Of a DNA stretch of 64,000 nt, positions 25,329 to 34,924 are shown piece by piece. The notes under the pieces were generated by a model, which was not told the DNA's origin, searched no databases, and saw nothing but the letters and a program-made list of their open reading frames with translations. This DNA comes from Streptomyces sp. ISL-10. Its GTDB lineage: Bacteria > Actinomycetota > Actinomycetes > Streptomycetales > Streptomycetaceae. Numbering within the stretch: position 1 is the first letter of the stretch; each line of letters begins with the position of its first letter. Made by a program: the position numbers and the translations under genes. The stretch lies in contig NZ_JAGGOJ010000028.1 in NCBI RefSeq assembly GCF_018614575.1, positions 1 to 64,000 on the forward strand. The letters run 5' to 3'.

Positions 25329-26930
25329 ATGAGCAGACCAGTGAATCCCGTGAGCCACCGCCGCGGCCACCGCCGCGGCTGGATCTGGACCGCCGTCGCC
25401 GGACTCGCCTGCACCCTCAGCCTCAGCTCCCCCGCCGACGCCGGTCCCTCGGACACCGGCCTGGGGAAGGCGATCGACACGATCCTCTCCGATGCCCACC
25501 TCGACGGCGGCGCCGCGAGCGTCGTCATCGCCGACGCCACCACCGGGGAGCGCCTCTACCGGCACGACGCGGCCGACCGCCTCATGCCCGCCTCCAACAC
25601 CAAGCTCCCCACGTCCGTCGCCGCCATGGCCCTCCTCGGCCCCGACCACCGCTACACCACCGACGTCCTGGCCACGGGCGCCCGCCGCGGCTCCACCCTG
25701 CACGGCGACCTGTACCTGCGCGGCAGCGGCGACCCCACGATGCTCGCCGCGGACTACGAGCGGCTCGCCGCAGACCTCGCCGCGAGCGGGATCGACGGCG
25801 TCACCGGCCGCCTCGTCGCCGACGACACCCGCTTCGACGACCAGCGCCTCGGCCGCTCCTGGGCGGCCGACGACGAGTCCTCGTACTACTCGGCGCAGAT
25901 CTCCGCGCTCACCCTCGCGCCCGACACCGACTACGACGCGGGCACGGTCGTCGTCGAGGCCGCGCCGGGGGCCCGGCCCGGCGACCGGCCGCGGGTGAAG
26001 CTCACCCCGCCCAACGACTACGTCCGTCTCGACATCCGCGCCACGACCGTGGAAGCGGGCCGCCCCGACACACTCACCGTCGAACGCCGCCACGGCACCA
26101 ACACGATCACCGTCAGCGGCGACATCCCCCTCGGCACGAACGCCACCAAGGAGTGGATCAGCGTCTGGGAGCCCACCGGCTACGCCGCCGCCGTCTTCGC
26201 GGACGCCCTCGCCGACCACGGCGTACGGGTCACGGGCAGCCCGCGTCTGGGTCGTGCCACCCCGCCCGGCGCCCGCACGCTCGCCTCACACCGCTCCATG
26301 CCGCTCAAGGAGCTGATGCACCCCTTCATGAAGCTGTCGAACAACATGCATGCCGAGGCCCTGACGAAGACGATCGGCCACCGGGCTTCCGGCCGCGGCA
26401 CCTGGGACGCGGGCCTGGCGGCGATCAGCGGGTATCTGGCGAAGGAAGGCGTACGGACCGGCTCCGTGCGCCAGGTCGACGGCTCCGGCCTGTCCCGGAT
26501 GAACCTCTTCCCGGCCGAGGAGCTGGCCACCCTGCTGCTCTCCGTGCGCGACGCACCCTGGTACGCGGACTGGAAGGCGTCCCTGCCGGTCGCCTGTGCC
26601 CCTGACCGGGCGGTCGGCGGCACGCTGCGCTCCCGGATGTGCTCGACCCCCGCCGCGCTCAACGCCCGCGCCAAGACGGGCTCGCTCACCGGCGCCTCGG
26701 CGCTGTCGGGCTACGTCACCGACGCGGGTGGTCGGGAGCTGGTGTTCAGCGTCGTCCTCAACAACTACCTGGCGTCATCGGTCAAGAACATCGAGGACGC
26801 GATCGTCGTGACGCTGGCGTCCTCGAACACCGCCAAGGGCACCTTCACGACCGCGCGGCCGCCCGGCACACGCACGGCCGAGCCGGACGCCGTCCTCGAA
26901 TGCTCCTGGCGGAAACCGGCACGCTGCTGA
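25329..26930 (+). CDS. D-alanyl-D-alanine carboxypeptidase / endopeptidase (PBP4, S13)
   Basis: 533 residues, low-molecular-mass class C penicillin-binding protein that trims or opens peptide cross-links. Signal peptide about 1-38 (WIWTAVAGLACTLSLSSPAD). Catalytic motifs: SNTK with Ser89 and Lys92, SNN near 338 and KTGS near 449. The large insertion between motifs 1 and 2 typical of PBP4 is present. The C-terminus has an extra Cys-containing tail (ECSWRKPARC). A second PBP4 lies at the right end of the window. ATG 25329 has only a weak ribosome site. Convergent with clpC. Confidence 0.92.
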   Translation: MSRPVNPVSHRRGHRRGWIWTAVAGLACTLSLSSPADAGPSDTGLGKAIDTILSDAHLDGGAASVVIADATTGERLYRHDAADRLMPASNTKLPTSVAAMALLGPDHRYTTDVLATGARRGSTLHGDLYLRGSGDPTMLAADYERLAADLAASGIDGVTGRLVADDTRFDDQRLGRSWAADDESSYYSAQISALTLAPDTDYDAGTVVVEAAPGARPGDRPRVKLTPPNDYVRLDIRATTVEAGRPDTLTVERRHGTNTITVSGDIPLGTNATKEWISVWEPTGYAAAVFADALADHGVRVTGSPRLGRATPPGARTLASHRSMPLKELMHPFMKLSNNMHAEALTKTIGHRASGRGTWDAGLAAISGYLAKEGVRTGSVRQVDGSGLSRMNLFPAEELATLLLSVRDAPWYADWKASLPVACAPDRAVGGTLRSRMCSTPAALNARAKTGSLTGASALSGYVTDAGGRELVFSVVLNNYLASSVKNIEDAIVVTLASSNTAKGTFTTARPPGTRTAEPDAVLECSWRKPARC

Positions 26931-27027
26931 CCGCGGTCCCGCATCCTGCCCGTGGCTCCCCGTGCCGAGAGCCGCGGGCAGGCCCAGGGACCCCGCGGCG
27001 GCGGGTGCGCCGCACGGGCACGTGAAA

Positions 27028-27069
27028 GGGCCGGGCCCCGGACCCCCAAGGGGGTCCGGGGCCCGGCCC
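27028..27069. terminator. Bidirectional terminator between PBP4 and clpC genes
   Basis: Perfect 20-bp inverted repeat with AA loop, left arm beginning GGGCCGGGCCCCGGACCCCC. Among the longest perfect stems in the window. Confidence 0.92.
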
Positions 27070-27099
27070 GTCATGTCAACCGGCCCCGCAGGGCCGCGG

Positions 27100-29625
<2,526 letters not shown>

Positions 29626-30056
29626 CGTTAATCGCTCCTCAGAGCGGTCAGGCAGTAAGGGGTCGGTCCCCTCCCTGTCCTTCCGCAGCTTAGTCCCGCA
29701 AGCGGGGACCGCTCATTCCAACTGCCGACACCCGTCTGTGGCCTCCTGACCCCTGAACGCCGACAATTGCTCCAACCCGATGGTGCGAGACGATGTTCCC
29801 GCAGGCCAGGCAGTTACCCCCACCATCAGTACGCCGATGGCGAACGCGAGACGGCCCGGCGAGCGTGTCGCCCCTCCCCACTAGGAATGTCTTACCCGTA
29901 AGCACTGACAGTCCATGCGGCGCGCAGCCGTTCCCTCAGCTAAGGGCGAACAACCTTGCGCCGTTCCACACGTCCGAGCGGTGCCGATTCGGCCACCATG
30001 TGCGACGAGATTCACACCCTGCGTAACTCTTCGGGTGGGCGCGCAGTTCCCCGGAC
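29626..30056. other. 430-bp regulatory region upstream of clpC
   Basis: No gene seen. It must hold the clpC promoter and that of the 30057 gene. It contains a ClgR-like dyad (29829-29845) and a small palindrome CTTAC-CC-GTAAG near 29890. Confidence 0.6.
29829..29845 (-). promoter_or_regulatory. ClgR-like dyad upstream of clpC
   Basis: GTACGCC-GAT-GGCGAAC (minus strand GTTCGCC-ATC-GGCGTAC), one mismatch between arms, about 205 bp before clpC. It resembles the ClgR half-site GTTCGC but the spacing is not exact. Confidence 0.35.
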
Positions 30057-30614
30057 ATGGTCTTCGCCATCCCACATCCCCGGGCGCCCCTCGAAGGCGG
30101 CGCCGTGCACTGGTATCGCAGCGCACTCGGCTGGGCGGCGGAAGGATCGCCCGTGGAACTGCTCGTCGGGCGGGATTTCGACCTACTGGAGCTGCCCGCC
30201 GACGCCGGGGACGCTGTGCTGCGGCGCGTGGCCGAGACCGGGCCCGTGGCCGTGCAGGGAGACAGAATGCGGCTGCTGGTCGCCGCGGGGAGCGCGGAGG
30301 AGCTGCCGGGGCTGCTCGACTGGCTCGAATGGGGCGGCGTCGATCTCGACCTGACCACCATCGGCGAGGGCGGGCGGATGACCGCCCCGCCGCCGCCCGG
30401 AGCCGACCACGTCCGGGGAACCGCCCGCTGGCTGCGCCCTCCGAGGCGCGGGAGCCGGCTGCCGGCTCTCGCCGGACTCGGGGGCAGTGGGGGTGCCCCC
30501 GATCTCGTGCGACTGGTGGACACGGCGGCGACGGAATGCCACCGCGTCCGGCTGCTGCGCGCAGGACGCGCGCGGGTGCAGCGCGGGGACAATCAGCCGT
30601 TGGCCTTCTCGTAG
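30057..30614 (+). CDS. Conserved small protein with primase/polymerase-like N-terminus
   Basis: 185 residues. The opening (HPRAPLEGGAVHWYRSALGW, then GSPVELLVGRDFDLLELPAD) resembles the start of bifunctional primase-polymerase domains found in other Streptomyces proteins, but the catalytic acidic residues are not evident. The middle part (LLDWLEWGGVDLDLTTIGEG) is followed by a low-complexity Pro/Arg region. The gene overlaps the lsr2 3' end by about 20 bp in the convergent direction. The start is uncertain because no ribosome site is obvious. Function unknown. Confidence 0.7.
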   Translation: MVFAIPHPRAPLEGGAVHWYRSALGWAAEGSPVELLVGRDFDLLELPADAGDAVLRRVAETGPVAVQGDRMRLLVAAGSAEELPGLLDWLEWGGVDLDLTTIGEGGRMTAPPPPGADHVRGTARWLRPPRRGSRLPALAGLGGSGGAPDLVRLVDTAATECHRVRLLRAGRARVQRGDNQPLAFS

Positions 30615-30928
30615 GCCTCACGAACGGTCGCGGGGACGCGGCCGCGGTCGTTGACCTCGAAGCCGTTCGCCTTGGCCCAGGCGCGGATCTCGGCGGTGTC
30701 CTTGTTGCCGCCCGACACCGCCCGGCCCTTGCCACGGCCGGCCGCCGCACGACCGCCGGTACGCCGGCCGTTCTTCGCGTAGGGCTCGAGGAGGCTCCGG
30801 AGCTTGTCCGCATTGGCGGTGGTGAGGTCGATCTCGTAGGTCTTGCCGTCCAGAGCGAACGTCACCGTCTCGTCCGCCTCGCCGCCGTCGAGGTCGTCGA
30901 CAAGAAGGACCTGAACCTTCTGTGCCAC
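30593..30928 (-). CDS. lsr2: Nucleoid-associated protein Lsr2
   Basis: 111-residue H-NS-like protein that binds AT-rich DNA and silences foreign and specialised-metabolism genes. N-terminal dimerisation domain (AQKVQVLLVDDLDGGEADET) and C-terminal DNA-binding domain with the AT-hook-like RGR (VNDRGRVPATVREAYEKANG). GTG 30928 has AAGGAAAT 7 nt upstream; the in-frame ATG at 30943 would overlap that ribosome site. Its own leader is unusually A/T-rich for this genome, which may reflect autoregulation. Confidence 0.97.
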   Translation of the reverse strand: MAQKVQVLLVDDLDGGEADETVTFALDGKTYEIDLTTANADKLRSLLEPYAKNGRRTGGRAAAGRGKGRAVSGGNKDTAEIRAWAKANGFEVNDRGRVPATVREAYEKANG

Positions 30929-31072
30929 CGGATTTCCTTTCATCGAAAATGCAGTACGCGGAAAGGAAACCGCTTTTCCCTGGAAAACACAAACCCTCGG
31001 CAGAGGTTCGGAACCCCGAGAACACGGGAAACGTGCGCGATTCGGACATAGGGATCCGGCCTCTTGTGGCGA

Positions 31073-31600
31073 TCACAGGTGCAGAAGCATCCGGCTGTTG
31101 CCCAAGGTGTTCGGCTTCACTCGTTCGAGGCCCAGGAACTCGGCGACACCCTCGTCATAGGAACGCAGCAGCTCGGCGTAGACATCCGTGTCCACCGGAG
31201 TCTGCGTCTCACCGATCTCGACGAAGCCGTGCTTGGAGAAGAAGTCCACTTCGAAGGTGAGACAGAAAACGCGACGCACTCCGAGCCAGCGGGCGGTCTG
31301 CAACAGCTTCCCGAGCACCTGGCGCCCGATGCCGTGCCCCTGGAAGGCGGGGTCCACGGCGAGTGTGCGCACTTCGGCGAGGTCTTCCCACATCACATGC
31401 AGGGCCCCGCAGCCGACGACCCTGGCGTCCGCGTCGCGTTCCGCGACCCAGAACTCCTGGATGGCTTCGTAAAGCGTGACCGTCGCTTTGTCGAGCAGGA
31501 TGCCTTCACTCACGTACGGATCCACGAGACGGCGCACGTCCGGGACATCCCCGGTCCGGGCACGCCGGACGGTGATGGCATTTGCTGCGGGATAAGGCAT
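31073..31600 (-). CDS. GNAT amino-acid N-acetyltransferase
   Basis: 175 residues. GNAT fold with acetyl-CoA loop VDPAFQGHGIGRQVLGKLLQ (about 91-110) and the C-terminal strand RRVFCLTFEVDFFSKHGF. The LDKATVTLYEAIQEFWVAER region and overall length match the ArgA-like N-acetylglutamate synthase group of actinobacteria, so arginine synthesis is the likely role; no arg genes are near. ATG follows TAGCGT by 6 nt. It lies upstream of lsr2 with a 144-bp gap. Confidence 0.9.
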   Translation of the reverse strand: MPYPAANAITVRRARTGDVPDVRRLVDPYVSEGILLDKATVTLYEAIQEFWVAERDADARVVGCGALHVMWEDLAEVRTLAVDPAFQGHGIGRQVLGKLLQTARWLGVRRVFCLTFEVDFFSKHGFVEIGETQTPVDTDVYAELLRSYDEGVAEFLGLERVKPNTLGNSRMLLHL

Positions 31601-31606
31601 GGTCCG

Positions 31607-31612
31607 ACGCTA
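31607..31612 (-). promoter_or_regulatory. -10 box (TAGCGT), leaderless spacing
   Basis: TAGCGT then 6 nt then ATG 31600. Confidence 0.6.
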
Positions 31613-32005
31613 TCGCCCCGGCGCTCCCGGACGCTCGGTGGCCTCGTCGCCCTGAACGATGCGCAGGGCGGCTTGCAGCGACTCGCGCTGCTCGGGCGAC
31701 ATCATGCCGAAGAACGCGACGAGGGCGGCGGCGGGGTTGTCGCTCTTGGACCAGGCTTCGTTCATCAGTGCGGCCGAGTAGGCGGCCCGGGTGGAGACGG
31801 CCGTATATCGATAGGCCCGGCCGTCGACTTCCCTGCGCACCCAGCCCTTCTGATGGAGATTGTCCATTACCGTCATGACGGTGGTGTAGGCGATGGACCG
31901 TTCCTGCTGAAGGTCTTCCAGGACTTCCCTGACCGTGACCGGCCGGTTCCATTGCCAGACCCGTGTCATGACGGCGTCTTCGAGCTCTCCCAATTGACGG
32001 GGCAC
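31610..32005 (-). CDS. BlaI/MecI/CopY-family transcriptional regulator
   Basis: 131 residues. The winged helix is typical: LGELEDAVMTRVWQWNRPVT (about 5-24), VREVLEDLQQERSIAYTTVM (about 25-44) and TVMDNLHQKGWVRREVDGRA. A C-terminal dimerisation helix follows (PAAALVAFFGMMSPEQRESL). No BlaR1/M56 sensor peptidase is adjacent, so signal and targets are unknown. GTG 32005 follows TATGGT by 6 nt. It ends 9 bp before the acetyltransferase start. Confidence 0.92.
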   Translation of the reverse strand: MPRQLGELEDAVMTRVWQWNRPVTVREVLEDLQQERSIAYTTVMTVMDNLHQKGWVRREVDGRAYRYTAVSTRAAYSAALMNEAWSKSDNPAAALVAFFGMMSPEQRESLQAALRIVQGDEATERPGAPGR

Positions 32006-32011
32006 ATTGCC

Positions 32012-32017
32012 ACCATA
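32012..32017 (-). promoter_or_regulatory. -10 box (TATGGT), leaderless spacing
   Basis: TATGGT then 6 nt then GTG 32005 of the BlaI-type gene. Confidence 0.6.
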
Positions 32018-32056
32018 GTGGGAGATCCAGGAGTAATCCCTTATTGGGGAGCAAAA

Positions 32057-32089
32057 AGGACGTACGGCCTGAAATCTGCCGTACGTCCT
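32057..32089 (-). terminator. Canonical Rho-independent terminator
   Basis: Perfect 12-bp stem AGGACGTACGGC with a 9-nt loop, followed on the minus strand by TTTTT. It ends the transcript of the two small genes at 32161-32993. Confidence 0.93.
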
Positions 32090-32129
32090 CGTTGTGCCGC
32101 TCGGGTCGGGCGCCGGAGTGCCCTGCTGG

Positions 32130-32187
32130 TCTCAGGCGTCGGGCCCGGAGTGGCCGGCTCTCAGGCGTCGGGCCCGGACTGGCCGGC
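32130..32187. repeat. 29-bp tandem duplication of the small membrane gene 3' end
   Basis: Units 32130-32158 and 32159-32187 differ at one base (GAG versus GAC). The true stop codon (32161-32163) lies in the second unit and is duplicated in the first, out of frame. Confidence 0.85.
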
Positions 32188-32334
32188 CGACTCGGCGCGG
32201 GCGAGCGCGGCGTCCACGGCCGCGTCCTCCTTGGCCTTGTTGGAACCGCCCTGGCTCTTGACGATCGTCACGACCAGACCGATGAAGAAGGCGGCCATCA
32301 CCACCGGGGGCACGAGCGCGGAAACGTAGTCCAT
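32161..32334 (-). CDS. Small single-span membrane protein (57 aa)
   Basis: 57 residues: MDYVSALVPPVVMAAFFIGL opens a single membrane span (about 6-25, continuing VVTIVKSQ), followed by a charged helical tail (NKAKEDAAVDAALARAESAG). ATG 32334 lies 7 nt after TACTCT, so a leaderless transcript is likely. It is between a 214-residue protein gene and a strong terminator on the same strand. Function unknown; small membrane proteins of this type occur at the same place in other Streptomyces as far as I recall. Confidence 0.8.
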   Translation of the reverse strand: MDYVSALVPPVVMAAFFIGLVVTIVKSQGGSNKAKEDAAVDAALARAESAGQSGPDA

Positions 32335-32341
32335 GCCGTCC

Positions 32342-32347
32342 AGAGTA
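32342..32347 (-). promoter_or_regulatory. -10 box (TACTCT), leaderless spacing
   Basis: TACTCT then 7 nt then ATG 32334. Confidence 0.55.
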
Positions 32348-32348
32348 G

Positions 32349-32993
32349 CTATCCGGCGGCGCGCTGCTCCGGCGGGGGCGTCGGCTTGCGGCGTGGCGGA
32401 AACACTTCCGAGGGCTTGGGCACGGGCTTCTCGTCCGGGCGGGAGGGGGCGGGCTTCGGCTGCTGCGGCTGCTGCGGCTGCGGCTTGCCCTTCTGCTCGT
32501 CGGACGCGCGCCCGCCGGGCAGCGCCGTGAGGCGGGCGCGGCGGGGCGCGCTCGCCGGCGCCGGCACACGCACGGCCGGTGCGGGCACCGGCTGCTGTGC
32601 GAGCCGGGCCCGCATGGACTGCCCGGCGAGTGCCAGGCAGCGCCGCAGTACGGCGGCGGCCACCGGGTTGCCGCGCAGGGCGCGCAGGGCGGCGAGATCG
32701 TCGGTCAGGGGCTCGTGACCGGCGGCCAGGGCCTCCTGGAGGAGCTCCAGATAGCCGACGGCCGAGCCGGGCAGCGCGGCGCGGTAGCGGGCGAGGTCGG
32801 CGACGAGGAAGTCGCGCAGTCGGCCCGCCTCGCGCACGGCCTCGTCGAGGGAGTCGGCCAGGCGCAGGCACTCCCTGACGTCCTCGTCGGCGAGGGGAAC
32901 GGGATGGAGGGCGGCGGCGAGGGCGCGTCGGAGCACACGCAGCTCGTCAGCGCCGAACGCCATGCCGCCGTGGGAACCGTATGGCGTGGGCAT
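32349..32993 (-). CDS. Conserved protein with helical core and Pro-rich tail
   Basis: 214 residues. The N-terminal 130 residues are mostly helical (ADELRVLRRALAAALHPVPL, then ECLRLADSLDEAVREAGRLR, then SAVGYLELLQEALAAGHEPL); the last 60 are Pro/Gln/Lys-rich. No motif, signal or membrane span. ATG 32993 follows TATGGT by 6 nt. It ends 14 bp before the small membrane protein gene. Function unknown. Confidence 0.82.
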   Translation of the reverse strand: MPTPYGSHGGMAFGADELRVLRRALAAALHPVPLADEDVRECLRLADSLDEAVREAGRLRDFLVADLARYRAALPGSAVGYLELLQEALAAGHEPLTDDLAALRALRGNPVAAAVLRRCLALAGQSMRARLAQQPVPAPAVRVPAPASAPRRARLTALPGGRASDEQKGKPQPQQPQQPKPAPSRPDEKPVPKPSEVFPPRRKPTPPPEQRAAG

Positions 32994-32999
32994 GGCCCG

Positions 33000-33005
33000 A
33001 CCATA
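33000..33005 (-). promoter_or_regulatory. -10 box (TATGGT), leaderless spacing
   Basis: TATGGT then 6 nt then ATG 32993. Confidence 0.6.
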
Positions 33006-33116
33006 CGAGCCGAAGGCACAAATTCCCTTTAATGGTACGAAAGCGGGCGTTGCGCCCCGGGAGGTGTCACCCGGAGCGCCGCACCGAAGGCGCTGCGGTG
33101 ACCGCCGCCACGGGGG

Positions 33117-33914
33117 TCACAGACGCGAGATGTTCCGCTCGTAGACCAGCCGCAGACCGATCAGCGTCAGCCACGGCTCGTGCTCGTCGATCGCCGACGA
33201 CTCGCCCAGCACCATCGGCGCCAGACCGCCCGTGGCGATCACCGTCACCTCGTCCGGGTCCTCCGCCAGCTCCCGCTTCATGCGGTGGACCACCCCGTCC
33301 ACCTGGCCGGCGAAGCCGTAGACGATGCCCGACTGCATCGCCTCGACCGTGTTCTTGCCGATCACGCTCCGGGGGCGGACGACCTCGATCTTGCGCAGCT
33401 GGGCGCCCTTGACCCCGAGCGCGTCGACGGAGATCTCGATGCCGGGGGCGATCACGCCGCCCACGTACTCGCCCCGCACGCTCACCGCGTCGAACGTCGT
33501 CGCCGTGCCGAAGTCGACGACGATTGCCGGGCCCCCGTAGAGGTCGACCGCCGCGGCCGCGTTGATGATGCGGTCCGCGCCGACCTCCTTGGGGTTGTCC
33601 GTCAGGACCGGGACGCCGGTCTTGATGCCGGGCTCGACGAGGACCGCCGGGACGTCGCCGTAGTAACGGCGGGTGACCTCGCGCAGTTCGTGCAGCACCG
33701 AAGGGACGGTGGAGCAGATCGCGATGCCCTCGATGCCGTCGCCCAGTTCCTCGCCGAGCAGGGGGTGCATGCTCATCAGCCCCTGCAGCAGGACGGCCAG
33801 CTCGTCCGCGGTGCGGCGCGAGTCGGTGGAGATGCGCCAGTGCTCGACGATCTCCTCGCCGTCGAAGAGGCCCAGCACGGTGTGGGTGTTGCCGACGTCG
33901 ATGGTGAGCAGCAT
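33117..33914 (-). CDS. coaX: Type III pantothenate kinase
   Basis: First step of CoA synthesis: pantothenate to 4'-phosphopantothenate. 265 residues. Phosphate-binding loop LTIDVGNTHTVLGLFDGE at the N-terminus (Asp6), VEPGIKTGVPV, IVVDFGTATTFDAVS and GGVIAPGIEIS with the conserved catalytic aspartate region. Its ATG overlaps the nadC stop by one base (TGATG). Last gene of the cofactor operon; PanC earlier in the operon makes its substrate. Confidence 0.97.
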   Translation of the reverse strand: MLLTIDVGNTHTVLGLFDGEEIVEHWRISTDSRRTADELAVLLQGLMSMHPLLGEELGDGIEGIAICSTVPSVLHELREVTRRYYGDVPAVLVEPGIKTGVPVLTDNPKEVGADRIINAAAAVDLYGGPAIVVDFGTATTFDAVSVRGEYVGGVIAPGIEISVDALGVKGAQLRKIEVVRPRSVIGKNTVEAMQSGIVYGFAGQVDGVVHRMKRELAEDPDEVTVIATGGLAPMVLGESSAIDEHEPWLTLIGLRLVYERNISRL

Positions 33915-34924
33915 CAGGCGTCGACCTCACGGAGGTCGAGGCCGATGTCGAGGATCGGGGACGAGTGCGTGAGCGCGCCCACCGCCAGGAAGTCGACGCC
34001 CGTCTCGGCGTACGCGCGGGCGTTGGCCAGGGTGAGGCGGCCGGAGGACTCCAGGATCGCGCGGCCCGCCACGAGCGTGACGGCCTCCTCGGTCTCGGCC
34101 GGGGTGAAGTTGTCCAGCAGGATCAGATCGGCGCCGGCGTCGATGACCTCGCGGACCTGGTGCAGCGTGTCGACCTCGACCTCGATGGGCAGGTCGGGGA
34201 AGCGGTCCCGCACGGCCTTGAACGCCGCGGCGACACCGCCCGCCGCCACCACGTGGTTGTCCTTGACCAGAGCCGCGTCGGACAGCGACATCCGGTGGTT
34301 CACCCCGCCGCCGCAGCGCACCGCGTACTTCTCCAGGGCGCGCAGTCCGGGCGTCGTCTTGCGGGTGTCGCGCACCTTGGCCCTGGTGCCTTCGAGTGCG
34401 TCGGCCCAGGCACGGGTGGCGGTCGCGATGCCGGAGAGGCGGCACAGGATGTTCAGCGCGCTGCGCTCACCGGTGAGCAGGTCGCGGGTGCCCGCCGTGA
34501 CCGAGAGCAGCTTCTGGCCCGCCTCGACGCGGTCGCCGTCCTCGACGTGCCGCTCGACCTCGAAGTCGGAGGTGCACACGATCGACAGGATGGCCTCGGC
34601 GACCCGCAGCCCGGCGACCGTGCCCGCCTCCCGGGCGGTGAAGTCCCCGGTGGCGACGGCGTCCTGCGGCACGGTCGCCACGCTGGTGACGTCCACGCCG
34701 CCGTCGAGGTCCTCCTCGATGGCGAGATGAGCGATGTCCTCGACCTGCACGGGGTCGAGGCCGGCGGCCGCGAGGAGCTCGGCGAGGGCGGGGTCGAGCC
34801 CGCTCTCGTACGTCTCGTCGGCGCAGCCGCAGCCGTCGCCGCAGCCCGCGTCGGATGCGGCGGGTGCGCCGATCTGGATCAGCGGTACGTCCACAGGCTC
34901 CGGACGTTCTTCGGGCGTGGTCAC
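33914..34924 (-). CDS. nadC: Nicotinate-nucleotide pyrophosphorylase (carboxylating)
   Basis: Converts quinolinate and PRPP to nicotinate mononucleotide. 336 residues. Core motifs: DVTSVATVPQ, ERSALNILCRLSGIATATRA, RDTRKTTPGLRALEKYAVRC, GGVNHRMSLSDAALVKDNHV and ILLDNFTP. The N-terminus has an extra ~45 residues with a Cys cluster (AGCGDGCGCADE) not needed for the reaction. GTG overlaps the nadB TGA (GTGA). nadA, which makes quinolinate together with NadB, is not in the window. Confidence 0.96.
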   Translation of the reverse strand: MTTPEERPEPVDVPLIQIGAPAASDAGCGDGCGCADETYESGLDPALAELLAAAGLDPVQVEDIAHLAIEEDLDGGVDVTSVATVPQDAVATGDFTAREAGTVAGLRVAEAILSIVCTSDFEVERHVEDGDRVEAGQKLLSVTAGTRDLLTGERSALNILCRLSGIATATRAWADALEGTRAKVRDTRKTTPGLRALEKYAVRCGGGVNHRMSLSDAALVKDNHVVAAGGVAAAFKAVRDRFPDLPIEVEVDTLHQVREVIDAGADLILLDNFTPAETEEAVTLVAGRAILESSGRLTLANARAYAETGVDFLAVGALTHSSPILDIGLDLREVDA

